DNA of 64,000 nucleotides from Pectobacterium sp. A5351 (GTDB lineage Bacteria > Pseudomonadota > Gammaproteobacteria > Enterobacterales > Enterobacteriaceae): the NCBI RefSeq assembly GCF_028335745.1, contig NZ_CP116477.1:2046001-2110000 (forward strand). The letters run 5' to 3'. The notes under the pieces are model-generated. The model ran no database searches. It was not told where the DNA came from and worked only from the letters and a program-made list of their open reading frames with translations. Position numbers and translations under genes: made by a program. Shown here in pieces: positions 1 to 6,697 of this stretch (within the stretch, counting starts at the first letter, position 1; every line of letters begins with the position of its first letter).

Positions 1-548
1 ACCAAAGCGAACAGCTCACGGCATTATATTTAGATGCCGAACATGAAGACGGTTATTACCGTGATAAAAGCGTGTTCGATGACGGTATTAATATTGAAGA
101 CGTGCTGGGCGTGGTGGTGCGTTATAAAAACAAAGCCATCATGACGTACTCACTCAACGCGTATTTGCCCAGGGAAGGGCTGAACGTGGTATTTAATGGC
201 AGCAAGGGCCGGTTGGAAATGAAACTGGTGGAAAAATCTTACGTAAACGGGGGCGGACAAAAAGAGGATGAAGGTGCGCTGAATGAATGTGAAATAAAGA
301 TCTATCCGATGTTTGATGAACCCTATGTCGTGCCGGTTGAATTTAAAGCCGGCGGACACGGCGGCGGCGATCAGGTCATGTTAAACGATCTGTTTGGTAC
401 ACCGGAACCGGATCCATTACATCGTGCAGCGGATTATCGTGATGGGGCGATGTCTATTTTAACCGGCATTGCAGCCAACCGATCATTACGCACCGAACTG
501 CCAGTAAAAATAAGCGAACTGGCCGTTAACCTGAAAAGAGGGAATTAA
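1..548 (+). CDS. Gfo/Idh/MocA-family oxidoreductase, C-terminal part (5' end outside window)
   Basis: The reading frame is open from base 3, so the true start lies upstream of the window. The visible 181 residues look like the C-terminal substrate-binding half of an NAD(P)-dependent Gfo/Idh/MocA sugar oxidoreductase: a beta-rich segment (EDVLGVVVRYKNKAIMTYS, then FNGSKGRLEM) followed by a helical tail with DPLHRAADYRDGAMSILTGI, typical of the family's C-terminus. The Rossmann domain is not visible, so cofactor and substrate cannot be judged. The next gene, 116 bp downstream on the same strand, encodes a TogB-like sugar-binding protein. The pair may belong to one plant-sugar locus extending leftwards; that is inference. 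Family call fairly sure, substrate unknown. Confidence 0.75.
   Translation, partial: QSEQLTALYLDAEHEDGYYRDKSVFDDGINIEDVLGVVVRYKNKAIMTYSLNAYLPREGLNVVFNGSKGRLEMKLVEKSYVNGGGQKEDEGALNECEIKIYPMFDEPYVVPVEFKAGGHGGGDQVMLNDLFGTPEPDPLHRAADYRDGAMSILTGIAANRSLRTELPVKISELAVNLKRGN
172..179 (+). other. KOPS octamer (FtsK orienting sequence), pointing right toward dif
   Basis: Exact match to GGGNAGGG (GGGAAGGG) on the plus strand, left of dif. Such octamers orient the FtsK translocase toward dif. A single octamer can occur by chance; the shared polarity of all five found here is the point. Confidence 0.45.
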
Positions 549-600
549 TCAAAGTCTCTGCCCGGATATTTCAGGCAGTAAACGCTTCCGCATCCGTAGT

Positions 601-630
601 ACCTGTCTGTCTGCATATCGACAAACAGGT
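601..630. other. Inverted repeat between the oxidoreductase and binding-protein genes
   Basis: ACCTGTcTGTC and GACAaACAGGT face each other across an 8-nt loop, giving a 10-pair stem with one mismatch. It lies 35 bp before the binding-protein start. It could be an intercistronic mRNA stem that sets different expression for the two genes, or an operator. There is no T-run, so a plain terminator is unlikely. Confidence 0.4.
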
Positions 631-664
631 GGAAACCTCCGAATACTATTATAAGGGTTTTATT

Positions 665-1984
665 ATGGCGAAAACACGGAACAAATTATCTCACCTGCTC
701 CTACTCTGTGCTGCGCTTCCCGTGGGCGCTACATTGTCTCATTCTGCTGATGCTGCCGAGATCCGCATCTCGTGGTGGGGGGGAAATCAGCGCCATGAGG
801 CAACTCTGGCTGCGATTAACGCGTTTCAAAAAGCCAACCCGACCATTACCGTCAAAGCGGAATATGCTGGTTGGGACGGCTACCTTTCCCGCCTGTCAAC
901 CCAGATGGCTGGCGGGCAGGAACCCGATGTTATTCGTATTGATTGGAACTGGCTGCCGCAGTTTTCTCGCAATGGCGACGGCTTTTATGATTTGAATAAG
1001 CAAAAAGAGATTCTGGCGTTGGGTGATTTCCCGCCTAACTACCTGCAAACCTCTGACGTTAAAGGGAAGCTACAAGGTCTGCCGATTTCGATGACATCTC
1101 GCAGCATGATTTACAACAAAACCACCTGGGACAAGGCGGGCGTCGCCTATCCAAAAACCTGGGATGAGCTGTTTGCCGCCGGTCCGGTATTTAAACAAAA
1201 ACTGGGCGATAATTATTACCCGCTTGGCGTGGCCCAGGGGTCAAGTGATGTGTTGGATATTCTGACTCTTGGTCGTAGCTACATGGCACAGAAATATGGC
1301 ATCGACTTCATTGATGAGAAAAAGCAGAGCATTGCCTATAGCCGCGATCAGGTACGGGAACTCTTCGGTTTTTATAAAAAGCTGGTTGATTCCCATGTGA
1401 TACCCGATCAGCGCTATTTCTCGTCGTTCGGGCGCACTAACGTTTATGAGATTCGTCCGTGGATTAACGGTGAATTAGCCGGGATGTACCTGTGGGATTC
1501 GGCTATTTACACCTATTCCAGCAATATGCCGAAAGAGACGGTGCTGGAAACGGGGCCATTTATCACGATGCCAGATGCCAAAGATTCGGGGCTGACCACC
1601 AAACCGTCTTCTCTGTTTGCGATCAGCAAGAACAGTAAGCATCCTAAAGAAGCGGCGATGTTGATGAGTTTCATGCTGAGCAACCCTGAGGGCGTAAAGG
1701 CATTAGGATTGCAAAACGGCATGCCCGCTAATCCGAAAGCGCAAAAACTGCTGGAAGACATCGGGGTGATTAACGCTGGTAATCTGTTAGCGAATGCTTA
1801 TCGGGCGGCAGCAGAGCAACCGGCCTCTAAGGTACCCGTTTCGCCGTTTATGGAGAATCAGGAGCTGGTTCAACTGTGGACGAGCAGTTTGCAAAAACTG
1901 GATTACGGCAATGGAGAGGTGAATAAGGTTGCCGATGATTTCCTGAGCAGCGCTAACCGTATACTAAAACGCGCAATCCGCTAA
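665..1984 (+). CDS. TogB-like periplasmic sugar-binding protein (ABC transporter, family 1)
   Basis: Family 1 extracellular solute-binding protein of 439 residues. A typical signal peptide (MAKTRNK, hydrophobic stretch, cleavage near ADAAE) sends it to the periplasm. The mature start RISWWGGNQRH, then AGWDGYLSRLSTQMAGG and EPDVIRIDWNWLPQFSR, closely resemble TogB, the oligogalacturonide-binding protein of the soft-rot TogMNAB importer. The ligand may therefore be a pectin oligomer, by inference. I chose ATG 665 over an upstream in-frame GTG (629) because the signal peptide starts there and an AAGGG lies just before it. No permease or ATPase genes follow; the next gene is convergent. It must use components encoded to the left or elsewhere. 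Confidence 0.8.
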   Translation: MAKTRNKLSHLLLLCAALPVGATLSHSADAAEIRISWWGGNQRHEATLAAINAFQKANPTITVKAEYAGWDGYLSRLSTQMAGGQEPDVIRIDWNWLPQFSRNGDGFYDLNKQKEILALGDFPPNYLQTSDVKGKLQGLPISMTSRSMIYNKTTWDKAGVAYPKTWDELFAAGPVFKQKLGDNYYPLGVAQGSSDVLDILTLGRSYMAQKYGIDFIDEKKQSIAYSRDQVRELFGFYKKLVDSHVIPDQRYFSSFGRTNVYEIRPWINGELAGMYLWDSAIYTYSSNMPKETVLETGPFITMPDAKDSGLTTKPSSLFAISKNSKHPKEAAMLMSFMLSNPEGVKALGLQNGMPANPKAQKLLEDIGVINAGNLLANAYRAAAEQPASKVPVSPFMENQELVQLWTSSLQKLDYGNGEVNKVADDFLSSANRILKRAIR

Positions 1985-2052
1985 CCGCCGCTGTTCATGT
2001 GCGATGCCGTATCGCGAAAGATATGGCATCGCACGCTTCTTCTATCCGCTGC

Positions 2053-3282
2053 TCATGGCCTTTCCGCGGTGAGCTGTACCGTGCTGATGGTGCGTGCACG
2101 AAAGCCTGCTTCACAGTAGCAAAGGTAAAATACCCACAGGCGTTGGAAAGCGTCGTCAAAACCTTGCGCACTCAAACTATGCCACTGTTGATAAAAACGT
2201 TGCCGCCATTCGCTGAGGGTGCGGGCGTAATCCATACCGATATCAAACAGGTCACGGGTGATAAAGTCGGTATGCCGCGTCATGGTGGTCGTCATTGCGG
2301 TAATCGAAGGCAGAAAACCGCCGGGGAAAATATAGCGTTGGATAAAATCGACGTTACGGCTGTAGTGGTGATAACGTTGGTCGGCAATTGTGATCGCCTG
2401 AAGCACCATGCGGCCCTGTGGACGCAGCAATTGCTGGCAGCGCTTGAAGAAGGTCGGCAAATAGGCTTTGCCCACGGCTTCAATCATTTCGACCGAAACC
2501 AGCTTGTCATACTGGCCGGTCAATGTGCGGTAATCCTGTAGCAGCACCGTCACTTTATGGCTTAGACCCGCGAGCTGAATGCGCTCCACCGCGTAGTCAT
2601 ATTGCTGTTGCGACAGCGTAGTGGTGGTGACGTGGCAACCATATTCACGGGCGGCCAGTTCCGCTAAGCCTCCCCAGCCTGTACCGATTTCCAGCAAGCG
2701 ATCCGTTTCACATAGCGCCAACTGTTCGCAGAGGCGGCGCAATTTGGCTCGCTGAGCGTCTTCCAGCGTCATATCGGGGTGTTGATACCAGGCGCTGGAA
2801 TAGAGCATGTCGCGATCGAGAAAGCTGCGGTAAAAATGGTTACCCAGGTCGTAATGCGCGGCGATGTTTTTTCGAGCCTGCTGTGGACGATTACGACGAC
2901 ACCAGTGGATGACGCGATGAAAGGGCCCCGTCAGCCAGCTAAAACGCGCGTCAAGTCTATCAATTAACGTCTGATTCTGTGCCAGAAGCTGGAGAACGAG
3001 GGTGAGATTTGTTGAGCTCCAGTCGCCATCAATATAACTCTCTCCCGCGGCGATGCTTCCACCGAGCAGTACACGGCGATAAACACGGTGGCGATGTATT
3101 GTGATGTCACCTTGCAATGCTGCATGTTGATCCCCGAATAATGTTTCATTGCCTTCTGGCTCGCGAAGGCGTAAACCGCCACCTTCTATTCGACTAAGTA
3201 GAAGCAATACCACTTTTCTGGCCCGAGTATAGCGAGCGCTATCGCTCGGGTGACGCACCAACTGTGTTTCCGTTGAACTCAT
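2053..3282 (-). CDS. Cyclopropane-fatty-acyl-phospholipid synthase-like SAM methyltransferase
   Basis: A 409-residue protein of the cyclopropane fatty acid synthase family, which transfers a methylene/methyl from S-adenosylmethionine to unsaturated acyl chains of membrane phospholipids. Visible features: the AHYDLGNHFY block (about 142-151), SAM motif I LLEIGTGWGG (about 196-205), and VEMIEAVG downstream. It is the last gene of a five-gene minus-strand operon and overlaps the DUF1365 gene by 4 bp (ATGA), implying translational coupling. Its partners (FAD oxidoreductase, DUF1365, SDR, NTF2-like) suggest a specialised lipid product rather than the standard Cfa reaction; relatives in alphaproteobacteria belong to singlet-oxygen (RpoE-ChrR) regulons. 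The exact product cannot be read from sequence. Confidence 0.85.
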   Translation of the reverse strand: MSSTETQLVRHPSDSARYTRARKVVLLLLSRIEGGGLRLREPEGNETLFGDQHAALQGDITIHRHRVYRRVLLGGSIAAGESYIDGDWSSTNLTLVLQLLAQNQTLIDRLDARFSWLTGPFHRVIHWCRRNRPQQARKNIAAHYDLGNHFYRSFLDRDMLYSSAWYQHPDMTLEDAQRAKLRRLCEQLALCETDRLLEIGTGWGGLAELAAREYGCHVTTTTLSQQQYDYAVERIQLAGLSHKVTVLLQDYRTLTGQYDKLVSVEMIEAVGKAYLPTFFKRCQQLLRPQGRMVLQAITIADQRYHHYSRNVDFIQRYIFPGGFLPSITAMTTTMTRHTDFITRDLFDIGMDYARTLSEWRQRFYQQWHSLSAQGFDDAFQRLWVFYLCYCEAGFRARTISTVQLTAERP

Positions 3283-4004
3283 GGGTTGTCCTTCTTTCCA
3301 GACTGCGGATGAGGATAAACGGGCGAACGTTTAATCCACAGTTTCAACGCCTGCCAATATATGGTGCAGGCGGTCTTCATCGTCATTAACGGCAGGGACC
3401 AAAGCTGGGTACGCAGAGCAGCACGGGTGAGCGGCTGACGATGCAGTACCAGCGTGGCATCAAACTCGCGCCCTTGTCTGTGATTCTCGATGTGGATCCT
3501 CAGACGATCGACGGGCGGCGTGAGCCGCCAGTGGTACACCATATCCATCGGGTTAAAAGGCGACACATGAAATGCTTTGGCGACGGGCGTCGAACCATCG
3601 GGGACGACGGAATAAGTATGGCGTTCGTTCCAGGGGGTATTACGCACCTCTGCCAATAACCAGCGTAGTTCGTTATTCTCATCGTACAAATAATAAAAAT
3701 TGACTGGGTTGAAATAGCAGCCCAGATAGCGTAGCTGGCACAGCAGCAGCACTTTTCCCGTGAGGCGCTCGCCTGTCAGTTCTGCTATCCGTTCCTGTGC
3801 CTTGGTTTTGATATCGCCACCACCGAGATAATCTCCACGACAGAATGACGCCGGGGCAAAGCGTTCCAGCGCAATCCCCGCGTGCGGCAAGGCGGGAATT
3901 TCATCCAGGTCGATGAGTGTCATGAATACGGTATAGTCAAAACGATGCGTGACGGGGTTGAAACGTCGATGGCGAACCTTGCCAACATACAGCGCGCTAT
4001 TCAT
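3279..4004 (-). CDS. DUF1365 family protein
   Basis: A 241-residue protein beginning MNSALYVGKVRHRRF, the usual start of DUF1365 proteins, with family blocks FDYTVFMTLIDLDE, RYLGCYFNPVNFYYLYD and EVRNTPWNERHTY. The biochemical role is not established; the family nearly always sits between an FAD-dependent amine-oxidase-like protein and a CFA-synthase-like methyltransferase, as here. A longer open frame extends to 4115, but that part overlaps the upstream coding sequence and lacks family similarity, so I place the start at 4004. It overlaps the FAD gene by 8 bp and the methyltransferase gene by 4 bp, indicating tight co-translation. A role in making or moving a modified lipid is inference. Confidence 0.85.
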   Translation of the reverse strand: MNSALYVGKVRHRRFNPVTHRFDYTVFMTLIDLDEIPALPHAGIALERFAPASFCRGDYLGGGDIKTKAQERIAELTGERLTGKVLLLCQLRYLGCYFNPVNFYYLYDENNELRWLLAEVRNTPWNERHTYSVVPDGSTPVAKAFHVSPFNPMDMVYHWRLTPPVDRLRIHIENHRQGREFDATLVLHRQPLTRAALRTQLWSLPLMTMKTACTIYWQALKLWIKRSPVYPHPQSGKKDNP

Positions 4005-5265
4005 CTGACACCCTCTGGTCGATCTGGCTGATGACATCCAATGCACTTTTGACGCCATCCTCATGAAAACCGTTGTACCAATAGGCACCACAAAACCAGC
4101 TACGATTATGCCCATTAATACGGCTACGCTCTTGCTGGTGCTCTGTCGTCTGTTGAGTAAAAACAGGATGGTGATAAATCGCGTGGTGCACGATTTTTCT
4201 CGGATCGATATCTTGCTGAGGATTCAGCGAGACGCAGAAGGTCGTCGGGGAACGGATGCCTTGCAGAATATTCATGTTATAGGTCACTGAAGCCCGCGCG
4301 CGGCTAAACGCCTGATCGACCGGCAGACGGTAATTCCAGCTCGCCCATGCCCGCCGGTTATGGGGCAGAAGTCGGGTGTCGGTATGCAGAATCACGTGGT
4401 TCGGCTGATAGGGCATACCGCCGAGGATTCGCTGCTCATCGGGCGTACTCGTCGCCAGCAGCGCCAGCGCCTGATCGGAATGGCAGGCAAAAATCACCTG
4501 ATCGAATCGGTACGTCTGATCGACGGTACACACCGTAACACCCGCCGCATCGCGTATGATCTGGCTGACGGGCGTCTGGAGATGGATGGTCGCCCGATCG
4601 CGGATGCGTTCTGCAAGTCGCGTCACATACTCCCTTGAACCACCGGGCACCACCATCCACTGAGGGCGATTGACCAAATCCAGTAACCCGTGATGGTTGA
4701 AGAAGGTCAGGAAAAGCGACAGGGGAAAATGCCGCATATCCTCAAGCGACGACGACCAGATAGCCGCGCCCATCGGCAAAAGATAGTGCTGGGCAAAGAA
4801 CGGCGAAAATTTTTCCTGCTGCAATAAGTGGCTTAGCGTCAGCCCCTGATAATCGCCGTTGGCAATATACCGCTTGCAGACACGGTTAAAGCGCACAATC
4901 TCCGCAACGAAACGATAGAACGCAGGGCGAAACAGATTGCGGCGTTGGGCGAACAGCGTGTTTATAGTATGACCGTTATATTCCAGACCAGAAACCGGAT
5001 TACTGACTGAAAAGCTCATTTCTGTCGGCTGACCGGTTAGCCCTAATTCATCCAGTAGGGCAATAAAATGGGGGTAGGTTCGCTCGTTATAGACAATAAA
5101 TCCCGTATCGATAGCGTAGGTCACGCCATCCTGAACCACATCGACCGTTGCCGTGTGCCCACCCAGATAATCGTTCGCTTCAAACACTGACACCTGAAAA
5201 CGATCGGATAACTTGAGTGCGCAGGTTAAGCCTGAAATACCGCTACCAATAATGGCAATCTTCAT
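3997..5265 (-). CDS. FAD-dependent oxidoreductase (amine oxidase / desaturase-like)
   Basis: A 422-residue flavoprotein. The N-terminal MKIAIIGSGISGLTCA is a Rossmann GxGxxG dinucleotide-binding motif, followed by the acidic FEANDYLGGHTATVD ribose-binding strand typical of the NAD(P)/FAD amine-oxidase superfamily. The C-terminal SWFCGAYWYNGFHEDGVKSAL is the second FAD-contacting block. No signal peptide or membrane segments are visible, so it is probably cytoplasmic or peripheral. It is the third gene of the operon, 4 bp after the SDR gene. Family members near CFA-like methyltransferases are thought to oxidise lipid acyl chains, but no substrate can be deduced here. Confidence 0.85.
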   Translation of the reverse strand: MKIAIIGSGISGLTCALKLSDRFQVSVFEANDYLGGHTATVDVVQDGVTYAIDTGFIVYNERTYPHFIALLDELGLTGQPTEMSFSVSNPVSGLEYNGHTINTLFAQRRNLFRPAFYRFVAEIVRFNRVCKRYIANGDYQGLTLSHLLQQEKFSPFFAQHYLLPMGAAIWSSSLEDMRHFPLSLFLTFFNHHGLLDLVNRPQWMVVPGGSREYVTRLAERIRDRATIHLQTPVSQIIRDAAGVTVCTVDQTYRFDQVIFACHSDQALALLATSTPDEQRILGGMPYQPNHVILHTDTRLLPHNRRAWASWNYRLPVDQAFSRARASVTYNMNILQGIRSPTTFCVSLNPQQDIDPRKIVHHAIYHHPVFTQQTTEHQQERSRINGHNRSWFCGAYWYNGFHEDGVKSALDVISQIDQRVSDE

Positions 5266-5269
5266 ACCT

Positions 5270-5986
5270 TCACCTTACTAACCGGCTGGCGAGCAGCCGT
5301 TGCCACGATTGTGGGAGCACAGAAACCGCTTTGAGCAGTAGCGCAAAGCGCAGAGGAAAGGCGATCTCACGTTTTTTCTTTTCCAGACCACGACGAATCG
5401 CCTCCGAGGCTTGCGCTACAGAAATCAGCATCGGCATCGGGAAGTCGTTACGCGCGGTCAGCGGGGTATCGACAAAGCCGGGTAGGATCAGCGACACAGT
5501 GATATTGCGCGTCTGCAAATCGAGCGACAGGCTGCGGGCGAAATAGGCCAGCGCCGCCTTTGAGGCTCCGTAGGCTTCCGCACGTGGCAGAGGAACAAGG
5601 CTGGCGGTTGAGCCGATCAACGCCAGATGACTACCGCTGACAAGCTGTGGTAATAGCACCGACAGGCAATTCACCGGTCCCATCACGTTGGTGGTCAGCA
5701 CCCGCCTGACTTTGTCCACCTCAACGACGCCGTTATCCAGATATTCACAGGTTCCCGCGCTGAGAATCACCAGATCGGCCGTGATGCCGTCCAGTGCCTG
5801 CTGCGTATCCTCCAGGTTCGTCATATCAAATGCCGCTGTGCGAATGGTCGGGAAAGCAGCAGTCAGGGCATGAAGCCGTTGTCCATCGCGCCCGCAAGCA
5901 AGGACATCCCAACCGTCTCTGGCATAATCCAAGGCCAACTGCTGACCTATTCCCGAACTGGCTCCGGTAATCAACACGTGCTTCAT
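5270..5986 (-). CDS. Short-chain dehydrogenase/reductase
   Basis: A 238-residue classical SDR. It has the TGASSGIGQ cofactor motif (residues 7-15), the VILSAGT equivalent of NNAG, the catalytic Ser in IGSTAS and the YxxxK motif in AEAYGASKAALAYF. The C-terminus is basic and hydrophobic (LRFALLLKAVSVLPQSWQRLL), which could dock to membrane. It overlaps the upstream NTF2-like gene by 4 bp and ends 4 bp before the flavoprotein gene. It likely catalyses an NAD(P)-dependent oxidoreduction in the lipid-modification operon; the substrate is unknown. Confidence 0.85.
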   Translation of the reverse strand: MKHVLITGASSGIGQQLALDYARDGWDVLACGRDGQRLHALTAAFPTIRTAAFDMTNLEDTQQALDGITADLVILSAGTCEYLDNGVVEVDKVRRVLTTNVMGPVNCLSVLLPQLVSGSHLALIGSTASLVPLPRAEAYGASKAALAYFARSLSLDLQTRNITVSLILPGFVDTPLTARNDFPMPMLISVAQASEAIRRGLEKKKREIAFPLRFALLLKAVSVLPQSWQRLLASRLVR

Positions 5987-6462
5987 GACTGCATTCTTGT
6001 TTTCAGGTAGCCGATTAGCGAGTTCAGCACGGGGATGTGCTGATAAAGCATTTCACCCATATCGTAATAATCACGGTGATAGATAACTTTGTCGTCGGCG
6101 AAGAGCAGGTGGCTACAGCCTGCCAGCGTCAGCGGTTCGTTATTTTTTAGCGAAGGATGGGCATAGTGCATCGTCCAGAACAGTGTTGCACCACCGCGGA
6201 AGGTATGGATATCGGAGAATTCAAACTGACAGTAACGCAGATTTTCGAGTGAACGGGAAAAGTAGCGATGCAAATCATGCAACCCATGATGGCTGGATAC
6301 GGGATCGATAAAGTGAATATCCTGATGATAGATATCACCCAGTGTCGTTAACCCTTCATTTGTCAGCTCTCGATAGAATGCCTTTATTTTCAAAACAATA
6401 GGCTCACATTCACCATTCTCTACCGAGATGTCATCTTTCTCACCGGTTTTCTCTATCATCAT
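5983..6462 (-). CDS. NTF2-like (SnoaL/ketosteroid-isomerase fold) protein
   Basis: A 159-residue protein of the nuclear transport factor 2 superfamily, small alpha+beta cones that act as isomerases, cyclases or binding proteins. Visible blocks are FYRELTNEGLTTLGDIYHQDIHFIDPVSSHHGLHDL and HYAHPSLKNNEPLTLAGCSHLLF. I place the start at 6462 because AGGAG lies five bases upstream; the longer frame from 6486 would put that ribosome site inside the gene. First gene of the operon ending with the CFA-like methyltransferase; it may bind or isomerise the pathway's lipid intermediate, by inference. Confidence 0.7.
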   Translation of the reverse strand: MMIEKTGEKDDISVENGECEPIVLKIKAFYRELTNEGLTTLGDIYHQDIHFIDPVSSHHGLHDLHRYFSRSLENLRYCQFEFSDIHTFRGGATLFWTMHYAHPSLKNNEPLTLAGCSHLLFADDKVIYHRDYYDMGEMLYQHIPVLNSLIGYLKTRMQS

Positions 6463-6556
6463 GATCGCTCCTGTCAAGGTTGCCAATTTTCACGCCGGGA
6501 AAATGGCGAACAACCAAAGGGATAGTCGTGCTTATTGATTGAAAGATATCAACTTA

Positions 6557-6584
6557 GGTATAGATTGAATCTACCGTTCGTCAA
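6557..6584 (-). promoter_or_regulatory. Candidate sigma-70 promoter of the NTF2-SDR-FAD-DUF1365-CFA operon
   Basis: On the minus strand TTGACG (6584-6579) and TATACC (6562-6557) are separated by 16 bp, close to consensus. The spacer contains the palindrome TAGATTCAATCTA, a possible operator between -35 and -10. It lies about 95 bp before the NTF2-like start. I see no ECF-type sigma or ChrR gene nearby. Confidence 0.4.
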
Positions 6585-6697
6585 ATAAGATTTTAGGGGG
6601 TGGCTAAGAGGGGAAACATATTTAGAGGGAAAGCATGGCGCAAAATTAGTGACAACGTCACGCCACGTTTCCTCTATTGACAGCGCTAGGGTAAAAA

